Counted from the stretch's first letter, positions 33,319 to 44,036 are shown. The stretch: DNA of 64,000 nt from DATFNI01 sp963787205 (GCA_963787205.1 CAWBCD010000003.1:62001-126000); one strand, 5' to 3'. Made by a program: numbers and translations. Notes: generated from the sequence alone by a model not told the origin.

Positions 33319-36300
33319 ATGAATAAATTTGCTACTGAAGCAGTTCATAAGTTATATCTCGGTCTTTTGTTGTCCATAGCATTTATCCCGGCATTGTTGC
33401 CTGTGGTGGTAAAAGGACAAACTATAGCCGGGTTTACGGACTATTTTAATAACAGCTCGCTCGACACTTTATGGAACGGTAAGAGAGATACACTGTGGTG
33501 GGCCGACTTCCCCCACACTTTTTCATTGAGCGAGGGTAATGGCGTTTTAACTATTGATTACAACCGTGATGCTCAGAGCGGATTGTGGGATCAGTTTTAC
33601 TTTCAGCCGCCCGCAGATATTGTTATTACACAGACACCCAAGATAACCATCGATATCAAGTCGGGGTTGGCTACTGTTTTTACACTCAAACCTATTTACA
33701 ATGACAACCCGACCGGGGGATGGATACAGCAGAACATACCCGGGGACAATCAGTGGCATTCTTATACATTTAACCTGGTTGCAGGGGATACCCTTAGCAG
33801 GATTTATTTTTATTTCGACGGCGGTTCAACCACACCGGAATCAGGTACAGTTGAATTTGATAACTTAAAAATTGCCGGGTTTTCAATTAATGTTTCCGGT
33901 CTAAAAGCGACGGTTATTGACAGTTCTCATGTTGATTTGAATTGGTCGGTCGATAAGCCCGGCGCTACCAAATACTCCAATATATATCGCAGCACAAACG
34001 CCAGTTTCAAAACGGATTCATCATCATGGGTTGGTGATACCACAGCTACCGTATACCACGATCGTGGATTAATGAATAACACCGTCTATTATTATAGAGT
34101 GGCTGCAGTTGATACTACGGGCAAGGAACATGCACCTTCCAGCGAGGTGAGTATACTCACACGGATGCCCGGAGTGCCGCCGACGGTCCTGATAGACAGT
34201 ACAAATTCTGATCAGGTTGGAAAGTATGAGATGTTTGAGGTGACACCGGGACTACAAAACGCATCCTACCAGAATCCCTATGATCCGGACCAGATTGACC
34301 TGCACGCATATTTCAAATCCCCCAGCGGAGATACCACATGGGTCAATGGGTTTTACGATAACTACAACAATGCCCATGCCTGGAGGGTACGGTTTGCGCC
34401 CAATCAGGTTGGAACATGGGAGTATCAGGTATTTGCTACAACTGCGGATGGAACCGGAAAAAGTGCCAAGAAGACGTTTACAGCAATACTATCCGATCAA
34501 CATGGCTGGTTAACTGTTTCCAAACAAAACTCAAATTACCTGGCCTACTCAGACAGTACGACCTTCTATGGACTGGCTGCATACTATCCATGGAATGTTA
34601 CACAGAGTGGTTTGGATGAACTGAAACAACATGATGTGAACATCATCGGTTACTGGAACAGCACGTACGATAATGCCGGTAATGGAGGAGGTGCATACCT
34701 CATTGAGTCTATGAGATCTGGTCTCGGACATTACGATCAGCAAAAATGTGGACGAATAGACCAGTTGCTGGATTGGCTGCATACTAGAAATATGAAGATG
34801 ATGTTTGCACTTTGGCCTCATGATTTTCTGAGTTCCGGTCCGCCATGGAACGAAACCGGTTATACAGATGCGAATCCCTATCAGACTATAGTGAGTGCCG
34901 GCAATTTTTACGGTGATAGCCTCGCGTGGGTGTATCAAAAAAAGTTATATCGATATATCATTGCCCGCTGGGGATATAGTACCTCTATGGGTATATGGGA
35001 AATTGTCAATGAGATTCACGGGACTACAGGATGGGTCAATCACAGGGATCAGGCCATTGCGTGGGTAAACAAGGTGGATGCCTATTTTAAGAAAAACGAT
35101 CTCCATGATCGGCCAACGACCGCTTCGTTTGGCAGTTCGACCATCTTCACAGGTAGTTCTGTAAATGTTGATATGCCGAATCGCCACTATTATGAAGCAC
35201 AGGGATACCCGCGGCCCTATGGCAATAATGTACGTAATGGCCTGTACGATGCCGTCAATGAAATGAAAAACCTGAAAAAAGCGGGTAACAAGCCTGCTAT
35301 TTTTGGTGAAGCGGGGTATACCTCAATGTTTTCATCCGTAAGTAGCTCAGATTATACCCAGGAGATGCACAACGCATTTTGGGCGGGTCTGACGAACGGT
35401 CTGGCTTCAACGCCTTTCTGGTGGGATTTTACCACTAAAACGGTATTTACCCAGGCAAGACTGGATTTGTACAACAAGCTGAAACCTTTTGCAGACTCTC
35501 TTTCTCTGGCGCGGAGTCAGGGGAACCCAATCACGATTTCAGGAACAGGTATCGATGGATATGGTCTGCAAAACGACTCAACGGCTTTCGGGTGGATATA
35601 CTCGTATCGTTCAAGTAATAACATCTCAGGTATACCCGTGCAGGTCATTAATCTAAAAGATGCGAACTATGCTGTGACCTGGTATGATACCTGGAATGGA
35701 ACCGATGTGGCAGTTGATACCACCATATCTGTTGGTCACCTGATGAATGCGGAAGTTCCCCAGTTGGCTACAGCACAAAAAGATATAGCTTTCAAAGTGC
35801 AGACGATTCCCGGTGGGACAAATGGCACAAAATTAAATCTCTTTTTTAAGGATAATAGCATCGTCGCAACCTCAGGTTCATATTATGATATTGTGGCCTA
35901 TGTGACGGATGACCACGGCCGTCTGGTAACGAATCAGGGGCACACCTTTACATTCAAATTAACTGGCCCGGGTAGCCTGACAACCACCTCTATTAAGGCA
36001 ACCAATGGCATTGCAGTTGTTCAATATGAGCCGCCCGCGGATCTGATAGGCGGGAATATTTCTGTAACAGTTGAAGCAACTGGTTTGCAACCGGCTACCG
36101 TTCAAAAAGTGGTGACGGATATACAATCGGACAATCAGCAAACGGTGCCTGATAAGTTTAAGTTAGGCAATAACTACCCAAACCCCTTTAATCCAACGAC
36201 AAATATCCAATATTCCTTATCAAAACCGGTACATGTACAACTGAAGGTCTATAACATGCTCGGGCAGCTTGTCGCCACACTGGTAGACGAGAAACAGACG

Positions 36301-36414
36301 GCCGGCAATTACCAGGCGACTTTTCACGCCGACCGGTTCGCCAGTGGCATATATATCTACCGATTGCGGGCCGGGAATTTTGTTAAAACCATGAAAATGA
36401 CCCTCTTGAAATAG
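33319..36414 (+). CDS. T9SS-exported multidomain glycoside hydrolase (clan GH-A-like, DUF5060)
   Basis: The ATG at 33319 has GGAGGAGCAC upstream and is preferred over a GTG 12 bases earlier. The 1031 residues are ordered as follows. A signal peptide ends KGQT. A carbohydrate-binding beta-sandwich comes next (about 35-185), then an FN3 domain (about 190-280) and a DUF5060-like domain (EMFEVTPGLQNASYQNPYDPDQIDL, then VNGFYDNYN). A TIM barrel carries WEIVNEIHG (Glu near 565, likely acid/base) and AIFGEAGYTS (Glu near 664, likely nucleophile). An Ig-like domain follows, and the end is a type IX sorting domain, FKLGNNYPNPFNPTTNIQYS to YIYRLRAGNF. It is secreted and attacks a polysaccharide, substrate unknown. 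Confidence 0.9.
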   Translation: MNKFATEAVHKLYLGLLLSIAFIPALLPVVVKGQTIAGFTDYFNNSSLDTLWNGKRDTLWWADFPHTFSLSEGNGVLTIDYNRDAQSGLWDQFYFQPPADIVITQTPKITIDIKSGLATVFTLKPIYNDNPTGGWIQQNIPGDNQWHSYTFNLVAGDTLSRIYFYFDGGSTTPESGTVEFDNLKIAGFSINVSGLKATVIDSSHVDLNWSVDKPGATKYSNIYRSTNASFKTDSSSWVGDTTATVYHDRGLMNNTVYYYRVAAVDTTGKEHAPSSEVSILTRMPGVPPTVLIDSTNSDQVGKYEMFEVTPGLQNASYQNPYDPDQIDLHAYFKSPSGDTTWVNGFYDNYNNAHAWRVRFAPNQVGTWEYQVFATTADGTGKSAKKTFTAILSDQHGWLTVSKQNSNYLAYSDSTTFYGLAAYYPWNVTQSGLDELKQHDVNIIGYWNSTYDNAGNGGGAYLIESMRSGLGHYDQQKCGRIDQLLDWLHTRNMKMMFALWPHDFLSSGPPWNETGYTDANPYQTIVSAGNFYGDSLAWVYQKKLYRYIIARWGYSTSMGIWEIVNEIHGTTGWVNHRDQAIAWVNKVDAYFKKNDLHDRPTTASFGSSTIFTGSSVNVDMPNRHYYEAQGYPRPYGNNVRNGLYDAVNEMKNLKKAGNKPAIFGEAGYTSMFSSVSSSDYTQEMHNAFWAGLTNGLASTPFWWDFTTKTVFTQARLDLYNKLKPFADSLSLARSQGNPITISGTGIDGYGLQNDSTAFGWIYSYRSSNNISGIPVQVINLKDANYAVTWYDTWNGTDVAVDTTISVGHLMNAEVPQLATAQKDIAFKVQTIPGGTNGTKLNLFFKDNSIVATSGSYYDIVAYVTDDHGRLVTNQGHTFTFKLTGPGSLTTTSIKATNGIAVVQYEPPADLIGGNISVTVEATGLQPATVQKVVTDIQSDNQQTVPDKFKLGNNYPNPFNPTTNIQYSLSKPVHVQLKVYNMLGQLVATLVDEKQTAGNYQATFHADRFASGIYIYRLRAGNFVKTMKMTLLK

Positions 36415-36476
36415 ATTTGAAAGTTCAATGGTTTTTTATCTGTTCGTTTAAAGTTAGCGAAGTGATAATGGGACAG

Positions 36477-36518
36477 AAAAAGCTGCCGGGATATTATGTA
36501 CCGGCAGCTTTCATTTTG
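36477..36518 (+). terminator. Rho-independent terminator of the T9SS hydrolase gene
   Basis: AAAGCTGCCGG and CCGGCAGCTTT pair over 11 bases with an 11-base loop and a T-rich tail. It lies 62 bases after the stop codon. Confidence 0.8.
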
Positions 36519-37048
36519 TTAGGATCCCGATAACCGGTACAGAAGTCATATTTCCAAAGCTTCTATTTACAGATGGATAGCGATTCGGGTTATATGGACA
36601 CAGGAAATAGCCTCATGAAACGGGATATGTGTGAGGAAAACTGCATCGCCGGCCGATGATTCCTTCCCCCCCAAAGTGAAGTACCGGCATGAATTCCAAG
36701 ACATTGATTAGCGTATTTTGATAGTAACCTCTGCCATTTTGGTGGTACCGGAGATTATTTCATCCGTAAGGAATAAATACTCCAAAGATGGAAAAGGGCA
36801 ATCCTGCCATGATTATCCGGTATCATTCCAACTGTCATAGTTTTTTCCGAGATCAGAAAATGTAAACCGTCCCGATACATTTGGGACCAAGAAACGCAAA
36901 GATAAAGAGTCCTACTCCGCGAACCCGGGGTACTTTGCGGTTATATGAGAGATGTGTAGCCCCGATACCTTGGGCCGTATAGTCATTTTTCAATAAATAT
37001 AGCCTTAACGGGCAGTGGATGGTTTTTATAGGTGAAGCGATGTAACAT

Positions 37049-37087
37049 AAAAAACCCCGTTGCAAACTCTATGCAACGGGGCTAAAA
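37049..37087 (-). terminator. Rho-independent terminator of the S41 protease gene
   Basis: CCCCGTTGCA and TGCAACGGGG form a 10-bp stem around a short loop. On the minus strand it is followed by a run of T, about 70 bases after the protease stop. A-rich sequence on the other side makes it potentially bidirectional. Confidence 0.8.
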
Positions 37088-37154
37088 ATATTATAAGTAA
37101 ACGATGTATGGGCTTTAGTTACCTGAAACCGTTAACTGTTTTCTGCTAACTGTA

Positions 37155-39038
37155 TCAATCCGTTTCTTTATCCTCTGGCGTATGAATGGCTGCGTAAGCC
37201 TCCAGATGTCTGACTTCAGGCCAGAGAGTCATAGCCTTATGCAGCGTTTTATCAAAGATGTCGTTGTAGACAGGATAAAAATCGGAGGTGCCCCAGATTT
37301 GTCTTGCCATTTCGGCTTTCATAAATCCGCTGGCAATCCAGGCTTCCTTCTTGTAAAGTGACGGATTCACGTACAGTGTATCTTTCCTGAAAATCGGGGA
37401 TTTAACCGTATCACTCTCTACCAGTCCGTTCTTCAGGAGGATCTGGTGGAAGTTATTCATATCCTGTGCGGTGAAATGAAAATCCTTGCGAAATGCCTTA
37501 AAGTTTTTATCGTACTTCTGCTTTATCTGCTTGCCGTGGTTTTCCATGTATTTGAGTACAAATTCCATACCCAGCTGCTTATGCTGCATGAATCCATAGA
37601 TGTAGCTGGCTGTCGTATCTTCCTGGATGATATGATCAGGTACGATGCCGCCACCGCCATATACGGTTCTTCCAGCATCCGTCTTATATTTCAACGAATC
37701 AGGCACATGATCGACGAACTGTTCCACATCGGTGCGGGCATTATTGCTGCGTTTATACAGCTCGTATGCATACGCTTCGCGGCCATGATTATAGGGCTTC
37801 TGAATGAGTCTGCCGGATGGAGTGTAGTAGCGGGAGATCGTGACACGAATGGCGCTCCCATCAACAAGTTCATACTGTTGCTGCACCAGTCCCTTACCAA
37901 ACGAACGCTGACCTACCACGAGACCTCGGTCATGATCCTGTATGGAACCGGTCACAATTTCGCTGGCACTGGCCGATCCTTTGTTGATCAACACCATAAG
38001 TTGTCCATGCTCAAATAACCCTTCGGAACTGGATCTGAAGACCTGATCATATCGAGGATGTCTGCTCTTTGTGGAAAGCAGTTTCTTGCCTCTCGGGAAG
38101 AACTCGTCGGCCGTTTCGATGGCCTGGTCTAAAAATCCACCCGGATTATTGCGGAGATCGAGAATCAGACGCGTCATACCCTGATTCTTCAGATCCGTTA
38201 GTGCGTTAACAAATTCTTCATGCGTTGTCCGGGCAAACCGGCTGATCTTAATATACCCGGTTTTGTCGTCGAGCATATAATAAGTGTCGACTGTGGTAAG
38301 CGGGATATCTGCGCGTGTAATTTTGAAATGAAGGATGTGTCCTGCATGGGGGCGATAAATGCCGACATCGACAACAGATCCCTTGGGACCACGCAGACTA
38401 TTGATCACCTGATCATTTGTGAAGCCGACAGCATTCTCGGTATCAATACTCACAATCCTGTCGCCGGATTGTATTCCCACTGATTCGCTGGGACCGCCCG
38501 AGAGGGGGGTGATAACGGTTATAGTGTCATTTATAACATCAAACTGTATACCGATACCCGAAAATTTTCCGTTGAACTCTTCACGAACGCGATTGTTCTC
38601 CTTGGCAGTGATGTAAATTGAGTGAGGATCCAGATCCCAAAACATCCCCCGAATTGCATCGGCCGTTAACTTGTCCATGTTCTCCTTGGGATAGTTATTG
38701 GACAAGTAGACATATGCCTTCTCAAAATCGAGAACGGAAGAACGAAGGTCGTTGACCTTGATATTGGCAAAGGTAGTATCCAGTGGAGTGCCCTGAATTT
38801 TAATCGTACTGTCGGCCAGGTGAATCACCATGTTCTTGATGCTATTCTCGTATAGCTTGGTCACATTAACCGGATCGACATAATTATCCAGAATGCGTTT
38901 TTCAACCTGGATATATTTTTGGATATTCGTTCGGTCATCGTTCTTATTTACGGTAACCGGGTCCATGCCTGTCAGCCATAAAGCTGCAATGACAATAATG
39001 GCTATCAGGTTAGGTGCGAGAAACTTCTTTATAGACAT
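37155..39038 (-). CDS. C-terminal processing protease, peptidase family S41
   Basis: The protein has 627 residues. An N-terminal membrane anchor (APNLIAIIVIAALWLTG) places it in the periplasm. A helical segment precedes a PDZ domain (about 158-240, GIGIQFDVINDTITVITPLSGGPSESVGIQ). The protease core has YIKISRFARTTHEEF, LILDLRNNPGG, the serine motif GSASASE (354-360) and the lysine motif SFGKG (Lys382), the Ser/Lys dyad of CtpA/Prc enzymes. The long C-terminal tail is helical. It probably trims envelope proteins. It lies downstream of hslUV on the same strand with a 208-base gap. Confidence 0.93.
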   Translation of the reverse strand: MSIKKFLAPNLIAIIVIAALWLTGMDPVTVNKNDDRTNIQKYIQVEKRILDNYVDPVNVTKLYENSIKNMVIHLADSTIKIQGTPLDTTFANIKVNDLRSSVLDFEKAYVYLSNNYPKENMDKLTADAIRGMFWDLDPHSIYITAKENNRVREEFNGKFSGIGIQFDVINDTITVITPLSGGPSESVGIQSGDRIVSIDTENAVGFTNDQVINSLRGPKGSVVDVGIYRPHAGHILHFKITRADIPLTTVDTYYMLDDKTGYIKISRFARTTHEEFVNALTDLKNQGMTRLILDLRNNPGGFLDQAIETADEFFPRGKKLLSTKSRHPRYDQVFRSSSEGLFEHGQLMVLINKGSASASEIVTGSIQDHDRGLVVGQRSFGKGLVQQQYELVDGSAIRVTISRYYTPSGRLIQKPYNHGREAYAYELYKRSNNARTDVEQFVDHVPDSLKYKTDAGRTVYGGGGIVPDHIIQEDTTASYIYGFMQHKQLGMEFVLKYMENHGKQIKQKYDKNFKAFRKDFHFTAQDMNNFHQILLKNGLVESDTVKSPIFRKDTLYVNPSLYKKEAWIASGFMKAEMARQIWGTSDFYPVYNDIFDKTLHKAMTLWPEVRHLEAYAAIHTPEDKETD

Positions 39039-39246
39039 ATGGCTTGGCTAACGTTCAGTGACACTGCTGAATGGAAAATTACAGATACCCTTAAACTACA
39101 GTATGATTTTGTAAGATTCCTGAGGTTCAAACAAAAATGTGAATGGTTGAGATATAATTATTACTCCGCCTACAGAATAATACTGCTTTCGGAGAAAACG
39201 GGCAAAGCATCTTTTTATTGGCTTTGACCCGTTACTTGCGCACGAT

Positions 39247-40683
39247 CTATAGGATGTATTGGCTGAGATCCCGGTTCTGAACAATATCTTTTAACTGTTT
39301 CTGGACGTAGGCCCTATCGACTGTTAAATCGCCCATACTGATATCGTCAGGCACCGCATAAAGAATTTCTTCCAGAACACTCGACAAGATGGTTTGCAGG
39401 CGACGCGCTCCAATATTTTCGACCGTGGCGTTCACCTCAGCTGCGAGTTTTGCGATTTCCAGTATCGCATCGTCAGTGAAATCCAGTTTGATACCTTCGG
39501 ATGCCAGCATCGCTTCATATTGCTTGGTGAGAGCATTTTGCGGAATCGTCAGGATCTTGTAAAAGTCTTCTTCACTCAGACTGTTCATTTCAACGCGGAT
39601 AGGGAAACGCCCCTGCAGCTCCGGTATCAAATCCGAGGGTTTCGCGACATGGAAAGCTCCGGATGCGATAAACAGGATATGATCGGTTTTCACCATCCCG
39701 TGTTTGGTCATCACGTTACTTCCCTCAACGATGGGTAGCAGATCACGCTGAACTCCCTGCCTGCTGACATCAGGACCTCCGCCGCGTCCATCACCGGTTG
39801 TGCCGGCTGCCACTTTATCAATCTCGTCAATAAATACAATTCCGGATGTTTGAACCCGTTCCAGCGCTTCGTTTACCGCGGCGTCGTGATCAATGAGCTT
39901 CTCCGCTTCTTCACTAACCAGGATTTCACGGGCCTCTTTAATTTTAACCTGTTTCTTCTTGGTTTTATTCGGAGAAAGATTACCAAGGAAATCCTGCAGG
40001 TTGATACCCATCTCTTCCATTCCCGAAGGGCCAAAAATCTGCATATTGGTCGGTTTCCGGGTACTTACATCAATCTCCACGGTCCGGTCATCCAGATCGC
40101 CTCTGCGCAGTTTCTCACGGAATTTGTCGCGTGTTCTCTGGTTGAGCTCGTAATCGGACACCTGTTGAGAGGTGTCAAAGCCCACTTTTTTTTCGGAATC
40201 ATCGGTTATGTACGTATCCGTAGTATAATCACCCGGTTTTTTGACAGGAGGGATGAGCAGGTCGAGGATGCGCTCTTCGACATTTTCCCCGGCTTTTTTT
40301 ATGACCCGTTCCTGCATCTCAGCCTTCACCATATTGATGGCAATATCGGTGAGGTCGCGGATCATGGACTCGACGTCGCGGCCGACATACCCGACTTCGG
40401 TATATTTGGATGCTTCAACTTTAATAAAGGGGGCTTTAGCCAGTTTGGCCAGGCGACGGGCAATTTCCGTTTTGCCCACTCCAGTCGGCCCTATAAGAAT
40501 AATATTATTGGGCAAAATCTCCTCACGGATGTTGTCGGGAGCCTGCATCCGGCGCCAGCGGTTACGCAACGCAATGGCGACGGCTTTTTTTGCCGGATCC
40601 TGTCCGATGATGTACCGGTTCAGTTCTTCGGCAACTTGTCTCGGGGTGAGTGATTTTGCAAGTTCTTCAGATTTATTCATCAA
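39247..40683 (-). CDS. hslU: ATP-dependent protease ATPase subunit HslU
   Basis: The protein has 478 residues. It begins LTPRQVAEELNRYIIGQDPAKKAVAIALRNRWRR, typical of HslU. The Walker A motif is GPTGVGKTE (about 65-73), followed by KVEASKYTEVGYVGRDVESMIRDL (GYVG pore loop). The inserted I-domain is charged. Walker B is GIVFIDEIDKVA, with GARRLQT sensor 2 and the C-terminal QNRDLSQYIL tail that docks into HslV. It unfolds substrates for HslV. The gene overlaps hslV by 11 bases. Confidence 0.97.
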   Translation of the reverse strand: MMNKSEELAKSLTPRQVAEELNRYIIGQDPAKKAVAIALRNRWRRMQAPDNIREEILPNNIILIGPTGVGKTEIARRLAKLAKAPFIKVEASKYTEVGYVGRDVESMIRDLTDIAINMVKAEMQERVIKKAGENVEERILDLLIPPVKKPGDYTTDTYITDDSEKKVGFDTSQQVSDYELNQRTRDKFREKLRRGDLDDRTVEIDVSTRKPTNMQIFGPSGMEEMGINLQDFLGNLSPNKTKKKQVKIKEAREILVSEEAEKLIDHDAAVNEALERVQTSGIVFIDEIDKVAAGTTGDGRGGGPDVSRQGVQRDLLPIVEGSNVMTKHGMVKTDHILFIASGAFHVAKPSDLIPELQGRFPIRVEMNSLSEEDFYKILTIPQNALTKQYEAMLASEGIKLDFTDDAILEIAKLAAEVNATVENIGARRLQTILSSVLEEILYAVPDDISMGDLTVDRAYVQKQLKDIVQNRDLSQYIL

Positions 40684-41218
40684 TTTCCAGAATCGTCAGG
40701 TTATGGTTCGTATAAATACAGATGTCAGCGGCGATATGAAGTGATTCTTCAACCAGTTCCTGTGCTGAAATATCGGGCGCGTGTTTTTTGAGAGCGCGCG
40801 CAGCAGCTAATGCATATGAACCGCCACTGCCGATCGCAAGTAAGTTATCATCCGGTTCAATGACATCGCCCTGGCCCGAGATAAGCAAAGCCGTCTCCTT
40901 GTTCATAACAATTAACAGGGCTTCGAGTTTGCGAAGATACCGGTCACCGCGCCAGTCTTTGGCCATCTCGACCGCCGAACGCTGCAGGTTGCCATTATAC
41001 TGATTCAGTTTTTCCTCAAATCGTTCAAACAAAGTAAAAGCGTCGGCTGTCGAGCCCGCAAATCCAGCCAGAATCTTGCCTCCATAAATCTTCCTGACTT
41101 TTTTTACTGTAGCTTTCATGACGGTCTTATCCATGGTAGCCTGTCCGTCACCGCCGATCACAGCGGTGCCATTATGCAAGACACCCAGCACCGTCGTTGC
41201 TTCAAGATTAAATGCCAT
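40673..41218 (-). CDS. hslV: ATP-dependent protease peptidase subunit HslV
   Basis: The protein has 181 residues. The N-terminal nucleophile is Thr8 in the sequence TTVLGVLHNGTAVIGGDGQATM, exposed after removal of a seven-residue propeptide (MAFNLEA). The motifs KVRKIYGGKILAGFAGSTADAF and AIGSGGSYALAAARAL are characteristic. It forms the proteolytic double ring capped by HslU, encoded immediately downstream. Confidence 0.97.
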   Translation of the reverse strand: MAFNLEATTVLGVLHNGTAVIGGDGQATMDKTVMKATVKKVRKIYGGKILAGFAGSTADAFTLFERFEEKLNQYNGNLQRSAVEMAKDWRGDRYLRKLEALLIVMNKETALLISGQGDVIEPDDNLLAIGSGGSYALAAARALKKHAPDISAQELVEESLHIAADICIYTNHNLTILEIDE

Positions 41219-41296
41219 AATGTGTTAGATAAAATTGGTGATCAGTCACCTTGTGATAAATTACCTGTTCTCATGTGTTCAATCACAACGAAGGAA

Positions 41297-43639
41297 TCAG
41301 TCGGATGTTTCCTGTTCCGCACTTTCCGGACTTTTCTTGTCTGCAGACTTCTGTGGCCGTGACCTGCGGGTATTTTTTCGTTTCGCAGGTTCGGTAACCT
41401 CTTTAGATGTTTCCTCCTCAGTATCCTGTTGCCTGCCATTTAAAGGTTGCTGAGACAGATCGGGTGTGTCCTCCGTATTCTCAGGTTCGTCAGACTCTGT
41501 TTGGTCTGTGCCGTTCTCGGTCAGTCGTTCCATCTTTTCTTTGTAAGCCTTAGCTACTTCGATGGCTCTGGGCAGATCCTCTTTCGGAGTAGTTAAGGCT
41601 CCATTTGTTGAATTAGACGAGTTATCAACCTTTTCCTGGATTCCCTCTTTGTCACTTCCTTCTGATTTGTCATCAGTCTGGCTGGCATCATTGGGCCCCT
41701 TATAGTACTTGGAGATTTTCTTGCCTGATGACGGACGATAAGCAGAGGTTACTTTTGAATGGGAGGAGGCTTTTTCAGATGGTTTTGACACAGACCCGGC
41801 AGGCTCTTTCGTCTCTTTTGGAGGAGTGGATTTTCTCGACTCCTGCTGACGTGTCGATTTCGTCCGTTTATTGTCAGATTCGTATTCATCATCATCATGA
41901 GAATGAGAATGAGAATGAGAATGATGCTTGTGATCACGATTTCTATCGTTGTCTTTCTTGTTGCTGTAGACTTCAAGCAATGAAGGATCGCGACGTTTAG
42001 GCGCATCTACCGTGTCAACGCTTTCGCTCGGTGTTTTGATCACTTCGTCGATCGGTTTGTCTGAGAGCACGGCATCGGTTATATCCGCGTCCGAGCCGCT
42101 GAGTGTAAATTTATAATCATTCAGCGAAACGGTTTCATCGGCAATCATGGAAATTTTGATGCCGTACTTCAAGATCCACCGTATTCGCTGGCTGAAAAAG
42201 CCGCGTGTCAGGAATGACTTCAAATATGGATTGATATAAAGATCGACAGAACGATAGCGTGTCGCATGCTTGAACTTAATCAACCATGCCTCGACGTCCG
42301 ACAAGATTGTATTTTGGGATATGACGCTGCCCGAACCACCGCACATAGGACAGATTCGGGATACGGAGTTGACCACACTGGGCCGTATCCGCTGCCGTGT
42401 GATCTGCACCAGACCGAAGTCGCTCATCTGCAATACATTGGTCTTGGCACGGTCTTTCTTGAACTCTTTCTTCAGTTCATCATATACTTTTTTACGATTG
42501 GTATCATCTTTAAGATCGATGAAGTCGACCACGATGATTCCGCCGATATCACGTAAACGAAGCTGTTTGGTTATCTCTCGCGCAGCTTCCAGGTTCGTCT
42601 TCAGGGAGTTGTCTTCCTGGTGCTTGTTGGCAGCATAGCGGCCCGAATTGACGTCGATGACGTACATTGCCTCTGTCTGTTCGAAGATCAGATAGCCACC
42701 GCTCGGAATTTTGACCCGGGGACTGAAAATGGAGTCTACATCCCGGGAAATCTTCATATAATCAAAGATATGCTCTGAACCTTTGAATAACTCGATGCTT
42801 GGCAATAGGTGAGGAGCTACCCGGGCGACATACGACTTGATCGTCTTGTACATTGCGGAGTCGTCGATCAATACCCGGTTGTAATCCTTGGCAAAAAGAT
42901 CCCTGATAAGACTCTCGGTCATATCGAGATCGCGGTACAGCAGCGCTGTCGGTTTGGCTGTTTTCAGCTTATGAAGAATCGATTCCCATTTTTTGAGCAG
43001 ATCCTTCAGGTCACGCTTTACCAGGTCGTCCGGTTGGCCGCCGGCAACCGTCCGAACGATCACACCGAAGCCTTCGGGCAGGTTATCCGTTACCACATTA
43101 CGAAGCCTCCGACGTTCTTTATAGGAGCGAATACGCTTGGATACGCCTACATAATCACCCATGGGAACCAGGACAAGAAATCGTCCTGCCAGTGTGATAT
43201 CTGTAGAAACACGAGGACCTTTAGAACCAATGGGTTCCTTTATGATTTGAACCAGCAGCCTTTGGCCGGGTTGCAGGATTCGGCCCGCCCGCATCTGTTT
43301 TTCAAGGCCGGTAGAAAGGTTTTGAGATTTCGGATCATTGGTGTCTTTTTTATCGATATCCGGGGAAATTGCATCGTTTCCGTTGAGCATCCGGACATAG
43401 TCCTCAAGATGATCCCCGACGTCAGAAAAGTGTAAAAAAGCATCTTTGGGTGTGCCAAGATCGATGAAAGCGGCGCGAATACCACTCATAACCTTATGAA
43501 CATCAGCGAGATAAATGTCACCAACGGTGCGCTGATTTTCCGGTGATTCAATAAAAAACTGTGCTAATTCGCCATTTTCAATGAGTGCTATGCGGGTTTG
43601 TTTTCCTGCGGCATGAATAATAATCTGATTGTTGTTCAT
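41297..43639 (-). CDS. Ribonuclease E/G family protein with long charged tail
   Basis: The protein has 780 residues; the catalytic part resembles RNase G. An S1-like RNA-binding segment (DIYLADVHKVMSGIRAAFIDLGTPKDAFLHFSDV) is followed by the RNase H-like region (TDITLAGRFLVLVP, GFGVIVRTVA). The metal-binding aspartates lie in YVIDVNSGRY and IVVDFIDL, and a zinc-link motif CPMCGGSG follows. After about residue 520 comes a 250-residue low-complexity tail rich in Lys, Glu, Ser and Thr, with a His/Ser run (HKHHSHSHSHSH). This tail may tether other RNA-processing proteins. It probably matures or degrades RNA. Confidence 0.92.
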   Translation of the reverse strand: MNNNQIIIHAAGKQTRIALIENGELAQFFIESPENQRTVGDIYLADVHKVMSGIRAAFIDLGTPKDAFLHFSDVGDHLEDYVRMLNGNDAISPDIDKKDTNDPKSQNLSTGLEKQMRAGRILQPGQRLLVQIIKEPIGSKGPRVSTDITLAGRFLVLVPMGDYVGVSKRIRSYKERRRLRNVVTDNLPEGFGVIVRTVAGGQPDDLVKRDLKDLLKKWESILHKLKTAKPTALLYRDLDMTESLIRDLFAKDYNRVLIDDSAMYKTIKSYVARVAPHLLPSIELFKGSEHIFDYMKISRDVDSIFSPRVKIPSGGYLIFEQTEAMYVIDVNSGRYAANKHQEDNSLKTNLEAAREITKQLRLRDIGGIIVVDFIDLKDDTNRKKVYDELKKEFKKDRAKTNVLQMSDFGLVQITRQRIRPSVVNSVSRICPMCGGSGSVISQNTILSDVEAWLIKFKHATRYRSVDLYINPYLKSFLTRGFFSQRIRWILKYGIKISMIADETVSLNDYKFTLSGSDADITDAVLSDKPIDEVIKTPSESVDTVDAPKRRDPSLLEVYSNKKDNDRNRDHKHHSHSHSHSHDDDEYESDNKRTKSTRQQESRKSTPPKETKEPAGSVSKPSEKASSHSKVTSAYRPSSGKKISKYYKGPNDASQTDDKSEGSDKEGIQEKVDNSSNSTNGALTTPKEDLPRAIEVAKAYKEKMERLTENGTDQTESDEPENTEDTPDLSQQPLNGRQQDTEEETSKEVTEPAKRKNTRRSRPQKSADKKSPESAEQETSD

Positions 43640-44036
43640 GAAAGTTTGTGAGTCTGTGGGAGCAGCCGCACGATTTCACCGCTGTGCAAATTAATGTATC
43701 CGAAATGTCTGTCATGCCAACCATAATATATTCTCAGAAAATTTCTCGTAAATCTATTAAACAGTGATAAAACCGTGGCTGCGCTTGAATTTCCGTTCCA
43801 GTTAACGTACGGTTGATTGAGTCACTACGCGGCCATCTAAATTTCTTTTCCCTACTTCGATCCGATGTTCAAATGATTCGAGCCGTTTGACTTTTACAAC
43901 CGTATAATACAAACAATATGTTATTCAAAAACCCTAAAATAACAGGGTGCAAGTCGAATAAGGCAATCGAATCATAATAAGGGAGTATGTATTAATATAA
44001 CGTAAGTATTCCTTTACTGTCAATGTAACGCAGTGC
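43640..44036. other. Gene-free stretch between RNase E/G and murA
   Basis: About 400 bases without a supported coding frame. It likely holds the promoter of the RNase gene and the end of the murA transcript. No hairpin or RNA gene was recognised. Confidence 0.4.

Larger units (their letters stand above)
36415..37154. other. Gene-free stretch between convergent genes
   Basis: About 740 bases contain two terminator hairpins (listed separately) and otherwise no supported gene. A minus-strand frame at 36853-37065 lacks any family resemblance. No RNA gene was recognised. Confidence 0.45.

Noticed and set aside
39850..40653. Plus-strand frame of 267 codons opposite hslU
   Set aside because: Shadow of the conserved hslU reading frame.
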